Part shown: positions 47,401 to 57,565 of the stretch, piece after piece
Layout of the letters: the number at the start of each line of letters is the position of its first letter
Numbering within the stretch: position 1 is the first letter of the stretch
DNA from: Dromaius novaehollandiae
Lineage: Eukaryota > Chordata > Aves > Casuariiformes > Dromaiidae
NCBI RefSeq assembly: GCF_036370855.1
Contig: NC_088103.1
Coordinates: 37,117,904 to 37,181,903, forward strand
Length of the DNA stretch: 64,000 nucleotides
Reading direction: 5' to 3'
Program-made: the position numbers and the translations under genes
The notes under the pieces: model-generated
Seen by the model: the letters and a program-made list of their open reading frames with translations, nothing else
The model's database searches: none
Told to the model about the DNA's origin: nothing

Positions 47401-50187
47401 GTGACTTACCCAGAAGGCGGATTTCATGTACCCAAGCACTGGAAATGTCTGCTTCAGCCTTCACCTTCTCCATCCAGGTGGTGCTTGGGAAGAACAACAG
47501 ACTCCAGGAGCACATAGCAAACTCCAGGAACAGGGTCCAGCATAACCTGGGAAAAGCTAGCGTGCTAATAATCTGAAGCTGCCAGGTCTGAAGTGTTTTT
47601 CATCCCTTTTCTTGTTCTGGAATTGTAAACATTTTTCTGCATTAACTGAAGTCAAGAAAAAGAGTGGTTTCCTGCCTCCACAGTGCGTTAAGGAGTACAA
47701 TGTTGCTGTCATGCTTCCTAGATGAAGTCTTTCATTCCTGCAACTGGATACTTCTGTTACCTCAATCCTATTTAAGACCTGACATCTTATTCTTCATGAA
47801 ATCATTTTTGTATTTTATGTGATGATGATTTTATTGCTGCTTGTAATACTATCATAACACTAGATCACTTTAAAACACGTTAGAAATATGAAATAAAACT
47901 CCTGCACACTGCAATAATAGTAAAAAACATAGTTTATTCTCCACTGTCTCTGGGTACCTTACCCAGTTTGGGAACAAGCTGTTATGCATGCAGAGATGCC
48001 TATTTTGGTTGTGCATGTTCCAGCTTGATCAAGCAGGACTTTTCTGCTAAGACATAACACTTACTGACAGGACTGTGTTTCTTCCAGGGCCAGTTTAGGC
48101 CCAGAAATACTAGTATTATCCAGGTTTTCCATCTTTCAGTTTTCCACCCCCCCATCTCTCCAGAAAATGGAGGGTTGATTATATATTAATTTCACAGAGG
48201 ATTACATTCAGGGTATTACATTCACAGGGGATTAAATTTCAGGTCACAGAGAAAGGACCAGGTTCAGGCACGAACCAAAGAAAGGTCTTGCTCGGACTAA
48301 TACATGCTCGGACTGGAACGCATAAGAAGCATATTGACTTGGTATTTTATTCCTAGATGTGTTCCCTTGCTACTGTATAACTCTATGGCTACTTGAGCTC
48401 TTAAGGCAATGAAGGTATGGCTATTTTTGTTATTTGATACTGAACTATTTGAGGACACAATATCCTGTGTGTCTGGCTCCATCACTTTTCTACTTTATGA
48501 CCCCTTTCTCTTTCCTGGGTTCTGCCTGTGCCCTTGTTAATCTACCCTCCTAAAAAATAAATAGTCTGACTGTGGGTTCATGTATGCCAGAGGGCTGCTG
48601 CTGATTTATGCTAATGCAAACTAGAACAGCAGTTAGATCAGGATTTCAGTTTTAGTACACAGATTTCTACACGTGGGAAACCAAAAAAGGCATTGTACAA
48701 GGTGGGTTTTATTTTTAATCATGTTTGGATACACGGTAAGCATCTTTATCTCAACCCAAATAGTTAGGAGTGTTTTTTGCATGTGACTTTTATTAACACT
48801 CATGACTTAGATACTTTGACAAAGGCAACAATTTTTGCCTTCATAGATCATAATTTTCATAAATTGGACATCGGTAACTCAAAAGTTAGTGCTTTGCCAA
48901 GTTCGTTGCCAAAACTGCCACTTGCTAAGGGTTACATTAACACAGATTGCTAGTCTAGCCAAGGGGAAAAAAAAGCGTGGTAATGATTTCTCTGCGTACC
49001 TAAATAACTGTGTTGTGTACTAGGAGAATAGGAACCACTTGCATAGCAATTTGCACTTGTGCAGTTCTAGTTCAAGATCCAGACCCTAAAACTATGTTGT
49101 TTGGCCCAGCTACTATGTTCTTCCCCTCTCTCATGGCAGTGCTCCAGAAATACTGCAAGGCTTGGACAGAAAACTGTTTATGTTGATTTCTTGAATGAAA
49201 GAGTCCATGGACCCTAGTAAGTCTGTGCCTGTTTGCAAGGAGTGATACAGCCACTGGTTATTTCCATGTCAGACAACAGCTACGTGTCTCTGCATCTGCC
49301 ATGGAGCCTGTGCTAGTGGGTAAGGCAGGGAGCAGCTGCGGGAGGGAACAGGGCAGCAGTGCTCCAGCCACACCAGGGCTCCCGCGTGAAACACCATGGT
49401 ATGGCAGGAAAGGAGAAAAGGCTTGACCAAAAGCAGACGCGTAGGAGTGAGGACTGTCGCTTTACAGAGAGCGAGTGGAGCAAATCTTGAAAAAGCTTTG
49501 AGACTCAGCACTGAGTCTGAATGCCAAGCTCTACACTGTATGTATAAACTGCAGAAATAGTGCCTAATAACACACACTTGATCCATTTTTACAAGTGATT
49601 TAATGTAACTGTGTGAAGTAACACATTCTTGTGACTATCCACCTTCTGATCCATGACTCTGCGTTAGTGTTGTGGTTGCTTTTGCTGCTGTCTGAGCCCT
49701 GAATCACCATCTTTCACTCCCTCCAATAATTACAGGCAGCAGAAAGCGTCTGCTGCTTGGTCTCTCTGAAAAGGCTTTCTCTGCTGTTGTAACAAAAAGA
49801 AAATCTGTGCAGAGCCACTTTTTCTGTGGAAGACCAATGGGCACTTGAGCCTTTCGACCCTCAAAGCCAGCACTGCTTTCTACGCTTTGTTTCCCTGCAT
49901 TGCCTCACCCGTCTGGGAGATCCTCCCGCCTTTGCTGGTGAGATCGGTAGAGTACAAGCTGCCTTTTAGTTCCACCGTGCTGGCCACCTTGGGGCCCTAG
50001 CTGAAAGAGAAAACAAACTTTGCACAATTTTCTTCCTTGGGGAAAAGGATGTGAAGCCCTGCTTTTTGCATTTCTCAGAATATTGTGTGCGTAAATCGAT
50101 GTGTGTAAGCAAGTACTGATTGCCATTCATCTTTAGAAGGTTCCTCTGGTGTTATGTTACTACTAACCAACTGAGAAATTGAAATAC
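44461..50187. other. Intergenic region, no gene recognised
   Basis: Short open frames only, none with recognisable domains or codon pattern. No RNA gene is seen. Apart from the 33-bp duplication at 45485 and short direct repeats near 48190-48310, I see no ordered structure. Confidence 0.65.
45485..45550. repeat. Two diverged 33-bp tandem copies
   Basis: Units 45485-45517 and 45518-45550 agree at about 25 of 33 positions, both containing ATAAAAT. This is an old local duplication with no known function. Confidence 0.6.
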
Positions 50188-50375
50188 GGCCTGGTTCTCA
50201 CTGCCTTGCACCTGGTTTAGTGCCTTGCATCTGCAAAGTAAGTGCAAAGTACGTGTTAAATGCAACTGACTCAAAATTTTCCAGTCATTCACTGGTGGTA
50301 GTATTTTGTACCCATTTACAAGGTTATACGCTTGTAAATGACTATGCCAGGTGCAGAGGGGAGGAGAATCTGACC
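50188..50375. mobile_element. MITE-like element with about 28-bp inverted ends
   Basis: The left arm (50188-50215) starts GGCCTGGTTCTCACTGCC and ends GCACCTGG. The right arm (50347-50375) is its imperfect inverted copy, starting CCAGGTGCAGAGG and ending GAATCTGACC. The 188-bp unit has no coding capacity. It resembles short terminal-inverted-repeat elements of the 'GGCCAGATTCTG' kind scattered in sauropsid genomes. Confidence 0.6.
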
Positions 50376-51000
50376 TCCTCAAAAGCTAAGCTATCCTCTG
50401 AATTAGGATTAATTTTTCAAATAATCCAGGATATTTCTGCTTTCCTCTGTGTGTATGCTCAAGCATGAGCTGCATGTGTGTTGAAGGGAGAGGGGTGTTT
50501 GCCACAGAGGCAATGCAAAAGCAAGTACTGAAATGGTCTTTCACTCCGCAAGTCCTCTATATACGAAGCCTGCTACAAAGGAGGTAAGAGGACCTGCAAG
50601 GAATGATTTTAAGTATTATTATTTGGTGCAAGGAGAGCAATTTCTGCTCCATCAGTCACTTGAAATGTCTCCCCAAAATATATGCATACCACAGCATCAT
50701 GCTGCAATTCTAATAGTTAACGCCACACTATTAGAGTAGTGGGTAAAGCGTTGCCGATAGGCCCTGATCCTGCTCTAGGAAGCGGGGAGCCCGAGTTTGA
50801 CTGATGCTTTATTAAAAGCCCTGCAGGGAATTTGGTTTAGGGATAATTCTGTTACTTGAGAAGCTTTGTATTGCTGGCTGGGGCATACTCTCCTCTCCAG
50901 TTTTGTATCAGCTGACGGAGCCTATGTCTGATAAATGACTAATAACATTTCTGCAGAGGTGTTACTGGTTAGGAATTAAAACGATATGCTTGCTTCTCTG

Positions 51001-51046
51001 TCTTTTTTCCTTTTTTTTTCCTTCTTCTTCCTTCCTTTCCTTCCCT
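51001..51046. repeat. Pyrimidine-only tract upstream of RBM20 CpG island
   Basis: Forty-plus C/T bases without a purine, about 80 bases before the GC-rich island. Such tracts can form triplex DNA and are often nucleosome-poor. Confidence 0.7.
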
Positions 51047-51230
51047 GTCCATGGGATGGGGGAAGCTTTCATGTTCGTAAACCACAGGTGGAGCCGTATG
51101 GAAAAGGCCAGGACCGCTCTTTAAAGTGCTGCCTTTGCCTTCCCCAGCGCGGCCGCGTCTCGGGTGCGCAGCGAGCAGGCAGCGGCCCCCGGGCGCCAGG
51201 TACGGCCCCAGCGCGGGTCGCGGCGGGGAG

Positions 51231-51260
51231 GGGGCCGGGGCCGGGGCCGGGGCCGGGGCC
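51231..51260 (+). repeat. Five perfect GGGGCC hexanucleotide units
   Basis: Five uninterrupted GGGGCC units, flanked by further G-runs, on the RBM20 sense strand, presumably in its promoter or 5' UTR. The sequence can form G-quadruplexes. Confidence 0.9.
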
Positions 51261-51631
51261 GGGCGGGGCGGCCCCGCGCAGGTGCCGCCGAGGGCGGGCG
51301 GCGGCGGAGCGCGGTGCCCGGGTGGGGCCGGCGGGGAAGGGACCGGAGGGGGCTCCGGCCGCGCCCCCCCCCCCCCGCCGCCCCCCTCGCCGCCGCCGCC
51401 AGCGCAGCGCGTCCCGCAGGCGGGGGCTCCCTGCCCGCTGTCGCCAGCCCGGCGCCGGCGGCGGGGGCGGGGGCGGGGGGGGGGAGCGCGGTTGCCTCCC
51501 GGGCCGGTCCTCGCCCCCCCGCGGCGGAGCCTCCCCGCCCTCGCCCCCCCCCCCCCCCGGGCGCCCTCCCCCGGCCGCCGCCCCGCTCCGCGGCCACCCG
51601 CTTCGCCCGCCGCCGTGCGCGGGGCCCCCGC

Positions 51632-51765
51632 ATGGTGGCTGCCGCTGCCATGAGCCAGGCGCCGGCCCCCCGCGGCGCCGCCCGGCCCCAGAGCGATGCC
51701 CGCAGCGCGGCCCCCGGCCGAGGGATGCCGCCGCCGCCGCCCGGCCTGCCCCAGCTCCTCCGCAA
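51632..51765 (+). CDS. RBM20: RBM20 first coding exon (start codon to donor)
   Basis: RBM20 is an RNA-binding nuclear splicing repressor that controls titin, CAMK2D and other heart and muscle exons. The exon encodes 44 residues plus two bases of an Asn codon. It begins MVAAAAMSQAPAP, close to the human start MVLAAAMSQ, and ends in a short proline run and GLPQLLR before donor GTAAGA at 51766. This matches the human pattern of prolines then GLPQIIQN. The second in-frame ATG (51650) has the better Kozak context. The peptide is about 20 residues shorter than human exon 1 as I recall it, mostly in the middle and the proline tract. Zinc finger, RRM and RS domains lie in exons beyond the window. Position downstream of SMC3 on the same strand supports the call. 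Confidence 0.9.
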
Positions 51766-52811
51766 GTAAGAGCCGCCCGCGGGGCCGCCGGGGGCGGGAG
51801 GGCGCCGGGCCGGGGCCGCCGCTGCCCCGCCGGGGGTCCCGCGACCCGCCGCAGCCCGCGGAGCGCCCGGCCGCCGCGCCGGCTCTGGGGCTGCCGGGGG
51901 GGCGCCGCGGGGCTCCGCTGCGCTGGGAAACGGGGGTGCGGGAGGTCTCTCTCCTCGCCCTTTGCTGCCGCTGCCGCCGCCGCCCCGCGGCGTGTGGGGC
52001 CGGCCGGGCCGGCGGGAGCCTCGCTGGGGAGCCGGGAAGCGCCGTGGTCCGGCCCGAGCGAGGGGAGGTCGCGCACGGCCGGCAGCAGCCGCATCTCGGC
52101 GGAGTTAGCGCAGAAAGAGCGACCTGCGCGGGCCCGGCAGGCTCGGCCGCGAGGGCGGCAGCAGTAAAATGGATGCTGATGATGTTTTGCTGTCTCATTT
52201 TCCATCCCGAAAGAGAAACAAACTACGTGTGCTGCGCAGATGCCGTGGCGTAAGCGGTGTTTTTCTGGATAAATGAGCCTGAAGACAAACTGAACGCTCT
52301 GTGCTTAGTACGTGAAGCCTGAGAAACGCATAATTTGCTCTGTGCCGATACAAGAGAGTTGCATGCGCTATATCTCATTTTTCGACCCGTCATAACGTGT
52401 TAAAAGCGATAGCGGCTTGTAATAAAGCAGAAAATCTACTAATAAATACCAAGTTTGGGAGCTGCTGGAATTGTCTTCTATTACTTTAAGATCGGCTGCT
52501 TGAATTGACCAGTAAAAACAACGCTGGGCGCTGAGCAGCAGTGTAGGTTGAGAAACTTTTTCACATTATGTTCCAGGCCACCAGCAGTATTAAGTTTGTG
52601 TTTGGCCGTCAGGCAGAACCCGCGTGTGACAAAGCGCTGCGAAGCGGCCGCAGCCGAGGAGCTGCACCTGGGGCTGCTTTCCTAGGGGAGCCCTTCTCTG
52701 GGGCAGACTGGCTTGGCCCTCTCCTCTATTAGCTTGTCAACAAAAAGTAACAGTGTAACTGACAGAGGAAATGCTTTCTGTCGCTTTCCTTGCATTTTCA
52801 AAATATGCATG

Positions 52812-52841
52812 TGTATATATATATTATCTATCTATCTATAT
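52812..52841. repeat. TA/TATC microsatellite
   Basis: A GTATATATATATA stretch runs into about four TATC/ATCT units in RBM20 intron 1. Ordinary simple repeat. Confidence 0.85.
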
Positions 52842-55800
52842 GTGCATGTATATTTTAACTTTACAGTGAATTTTGAATGTAAACATTTCAGGTTGGGAGT
52901 TGCGTTACCATTCGTAAACACGTATGACACTGGACTTCTGAAGTCGCTATGGAAGGCAGTTCACAAATTTCTTGAAGTTTGGGAGTTTTTGTGTGTTTGC
53001 TCTTAAATCAGGCTTTATAACTCAGTCTGTGAAAATGTTAACCATTCTTGTTGTTCATGTTTTTATTCCTAATCGAAAATCAACTTTGACGTTTGCATTG
53101 AAACGTTAATGGTGGCTGCATAATTCGGCTGGGTAAATGGAGAGCTACGTGTGAATTATAATGCATCTGGAAGGTAATTTACGCTTATTCAAAATCAGTC
53201 TGAACTTTAAAACAGGTGATCATCTCCGAAGATGACCCGTGTTTAATTTTTATCAAGACTTTATACAGACACGTACCATGAGTCAGATAGGTGAAGCTGT
53301 CAAGACTGCTTCATGGTTACATTTCTAGCACGGCGCGCCTTATATACAGACGCATCGTATTTTTGCTGGTGATGCCTGACAGCAAATTCTAGGTAGGAAA
53401 ACGTGAAATGAATCTCCTTGCGGGTCGGTCTTTAAGAAAAGGATTTGAAAGGTGCCATGTTCTGCTGTCCTTTGTCATGGTGATGTTACGCAGAATGGTA
53501 AATGCTGAACGTCTCCATCTAAGGTACTGCAACTTGATCGCGCTATTTTGTAAGTGTGCGGCAATGACTTAGCATTTGCCTCTGTATTTACCTCATAATT
53601 AATACATCTTCCTTCTGCATTTAACTGGGAAATATGGGCAAATTATGCTTTGCTTTACTGATGTTAACTCAAAATTTTATAGCTTGAATTGGATATTCAA
53701 TGCATTTGGTGATTTTTCGGAAATTAGGTATTATGAAATAGCCTAAATTGCTGTTCTGAAATTCGGTTTCAGCGTACCAGCAGTATATCATGACTAGCAA
53801 AATCCAAAGGCCAAGGGAAGCAGCGATTCTTCCGTCTCGGTACAAAATGAAGTTGTAGTTTCATTACTAGGAAAGGAAACGCTGATAGCAACACCTACTT
53901 TTCCAAGGATTTTGATTTTCTTGACTGCCTTTTTAACAATTGCTGTCTTTTAGCTCTGCAAGCTGCAGTAAACAAGCGGCAGTTGTAGAATGTTGATTTT
54001 GAGCAATGTAATTCGGAATATAGTGTTTTGCTTAATTGGATATTCCCGTTTCAAAGCTTCTACTTTCATTATATCATTTAAACTTATAAAGCTCTCTGGA
54101 TCCCTTCCATCTTTCCCCCAATACATTTGTTAGATTTTTTTACAGATGTTAGGAGAAGACCAGTGTAATTTAAAAAACAACTAATTACGTGGGCAGCAGG
54201 CAAACTTTTACCGTAAGCATTGAATGTTCCTTAAAGGACTAAAATTTAGCAAAATTGCAGATCTGAAATGTTTTTGGTAGCAGCTACATTCACTGAACTC
54301 TTGCAACGCAGATAGCGTATACTGTACTTTAGAGGACCTTAAAATGGTTTTCCATTTTACATTCATAATGGAATTTTAATACTGAAATGTAATCGAATCC
54401 CTAGTTTGAAATTCCTTGCTGATACTACTTTTAATACAGTAAGATATATATTGAAGTATGCTATCTACATATTTTTTTCCTCCAAGGGAAAAAGTCACTG
54501 CAGTTGATAATAGGGGTCTAAACATAAGCTTTATAGAGTGATTAGAACTTTATACGTAAGCATATTGTAGTGGTGTTTGATCGGAAAATACTTGTTTTCT
54601 GAAAGTAAACGCCTTGAAAGTCAAAGCCATTAGGTTGTAGAATTGAGAATGTAGAACGTAGAATTGGGAAACGAAGCCTGAACTTTCTGAGGATGACTTT
54701 TAAAAACATACACTTGCATATGAAAAAAGCTGAAAACTGAGACGAAGGAAAAGTGCAATTCTGATAATGGTGTTGGTTAATGTTAATAATCGATTTCTGC
54801 TGTGGTTGTGCAGAAAGACTAGAAATACAAGAAAGGGCCTGTTTACCAGCAAGTGTGAAATCGATACCGGAAATCTCTGAAAAGACCTTAAATATGTTGC
54901 AAAAAGAAAGTTTTTAATACATTTTTTGCACTGCTGTTTCTTTTTTCTTTAGGAAAGTCTGCTCTTAAGAGAAAAGCTTTGCTTATAATTTGGAAGTGGC
55001 ATTACAAAATGCAGTTTTTAGGTGACAGCTCAGTGTTTGACAGACTTTATCACCTGCTGTTAGATGGACTGGAATGCATAAGAAGCATGAAAGAGCAAAG
55101 ACTCCAGGTGTACGATTCATTTCAGTCTGCTGGAGCAAGTAGCTGGAAATAACAGAGACAAGGCTGAGTGGTGGTGGTTGTCTAAACATAATGAGGTTGC
55201 ATGAAGAATGCTTTCTGCAAAAATTCTCGCTTAAAACATGCCACAAATAAACTCCATAATTATATATATATCCTTGTATGGTTTGATAGTTAGTTGCACA
55301 CTTTCTGTTCTAATGATTTTTCCAGGGTAATACATACCCAGTGGAAACTGAGCAGTTTTAAACTTCCTATGGTGATGCAGGGGTATATATTTGTTTTACA
55401 AATTGAATAAGACATCTTAAAATAATAGGGGAAAAAACAAAGTTAACCTTTTTTATTTTTTCTAAGGGGTTTTGCTATCCCAGCCTGAGATTTCGAACTC
55501 CTCTGGAAGGAAGATGGAATTTCCAACATCTGCGCCTGGGTCGTCATCAGTTTGTGCCGGTGCTGGGAGCAGGCAGCAGTGAGCAGGCTGATGCTGGGCG
55601 CTTTCAGAGTCCTTTTTTTCCCTGTAGCTGTGAGGAGGAAACTTTGGGGGGAAAAAAAAGTGCCAAAGAATTTTTTAAACATAAATCCATTACGTTTAAA
55701 CACATGCTTTTCCATTTTTCACTTTGCGTCATTGTGTTTTTATTATCTGTAAAATACGATTTTTTTTTTTCAACTCGAGGTCTCTCAGGAGAGATAAAAT

Positions 55801-57244
55801 ACAAAATGTTTCCCATTATATACATTAGTCATGGCAAGTAGCTTGGCATATATGGCAAAGGCAAAACTGATACTTAAAAAGGGGACATTTAGAGAAATGC
55901 TGGTTTTACTGTTTCCTTCCTTACTGATCTAGGCTTTCCGTATTTATTTTTTTTTAAAGTACAGCTTCAAAATCTGAATTACTTTTCTATCCGGCAGAGC
56001 TCTCAAAACTCATCTGGTTCGCACTGTAACCACTGTAACTTCTCCTGCCTCGGTGGAAATAAAGCAGAAACCGTTGTAGCTGTCTTAGCTGAGAAATGCT
56101 AACAAAATGAGGGAGAGGGGCTGAAAAAGCAAACTATGCAATGCAGGCTGCGCAGAACCAGCCAGAAAGCGCGGATCTAAACCCGCGTTACTAAGCTTCT
56201 CAGCGTGTTTCACTTTCATTGCCTCTTCATGCCATGGAACAGGCAATGCGGGAATCTCGTTTCCCTCTGAGTTTTCGGTCTCCTTGCTGTGTAATTGTGG
56301 AGCTGCTTCTTAGACCTCACCTGCTGCTCGGTTCGGGACTTGGAGATCTCGCACCAAATGGGGGGAAGCACCTCGGAGGTGCTCTGCTTCCAAGTTCGGT
56401 TGCTTTCAAAAAGTTAAAAAGTAGCATCAGAGATGATACCTGTCATGGAGTCAGGTACTTAAAATTTATTCTTTCCTCTTAAAATTTCTTTCTTAAATAT
56501 TTTAAATCACAGTGCCCCACCTGCTTGTGATTATGTGGAAACCAGTCACCATTCCTTTATGAAAGATGTGACCCAAAGCTCAAAGTTGAATTAAACTTTC
56601 CTCTCCCCTCGCCCCTTCTTTCTCCTTTGGTCTATTCAAGTGTTGGTAATAAGAGTTCTGAAGCTCTAAAGAGCTCTTACATACACATGTGATCATTACG
56701 TAAATGTTCTCTGTTTTAAACAAAAATGACTGAAAGTTTGGGATTTTTATTCTGAAATCTTTTTTTTTTCTTTTAACTGTTTTAAAATCAAAAGCCTACT
56801 GGGAGAAGAGCTCAGTAAAATTGCATTTAAGGCTTGTAAGAGGGAGCAAGAGGCACAGGCTGGAGAGGGATCAGAAAAGAGACTTTTAGAAGAACTCCTT
56901 TGCATGCAAACATCTCACCTAATCCAGCTTTTATTATCAGTTATCAACCAATTCTGGATGGCCCAGGAACATGAAAATTTTTGTATGGATTTTAGTGGAG
57001 GCGTAGATAGCAGCAGTAGTATAAACTTTAGTAAAGAGTGAAGTAAGCCATGCTTCATGACAAGCAACGTAATTAGTGTTTTATGGAACACAACACATGG
57101 CCACGAAGCCTTCTTTACTGTAACTAAGTTGCCTGGATCCTGCTCTATTATTGGAAATTTAATACTACTGCTCCCGTCAGTGAGAAGACTGGGAAATCTG
57201 GTCCTTTATTTCTGCTCTTACTTGGACCGCTGTCAATTCAGACC

Positions 57245-57384
57245 TGCCTGCGCGCAGCCGGAAGCCCTTACGTGTGACCTGCCGAGCTAGCGCTGCTCTC
57301 TGCCGACTGCCGCAATCCTGCTGACCCCACGTGGAGGCAGCAACCACGGAGACGGCAGAAGCCTCCGTACCTCGTAGTGCGCAT
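57245..57384. promoter_or_regulatory. Small CpG-rich islet in RBM20 intron 1
   Basis: I count 14 CpG dinucleotides in about 140 bases, in an otherwise AT-rich intron, including CACGTGG near 57328. Candidate intronic regulatory element or alternative promoter. No exon is evident. Confidence 0.4.
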
Positions 57385-57497
57385 CCTTTCTGTGCCTGTC
57401 AAAATGGGAAGAGCTGGAGCCTTAAAAATGTGCTTACACTTTAGAGGGCTGCAGAGATTTGTTTAGGAGGGTAACGAATGGGCTCTTTGCGTGAAAT

Positions 57498-57565
57498 AAT
57501 AATTTTAGTCCCTTTAATATATTATTTGAAAAATAATTTTAGTCCCTTTAATATATTATTTGAAA
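57498..57565. repeat. Perfect 34-bp tandem duplication
   Basis: Copies 57498-57531 and 57532-57565 are identical (AATAATTTTAGTCCCTTTAA and 14 further bases). Perfect identity means a recent event or an assembly duplication. Confidence 0.9.

Larger units (their letters stand above)
51120..52180. promoter_or_regulatory. RBM20: CpG island at the RBM20 promoter and first exon
   Basis: About 1 kb of very high G+C with dense CpG, sharply bounded by AT-rich DNA and enclosing the first coding exon. It holds GGGGCC repeats (51231-51260), several C and G runs and no clear TATA box, as expected for a CpG-island promoter. The transcription start cannot be fixed from sequence. Long open frames on both strands here are composition effects. 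Confidence 0.9.

Noticed and set aside
50969..52205. Very long overlapping open frames (up to about 400 codons) on both strands of the CpG island
   Set aside because: They arise because stop codons are rare in extreme G+C sequence. Translations are low-complexity Pro/Ala/Gly/Arg, and only the short RBM20 exon frame has homology and a splice donor.
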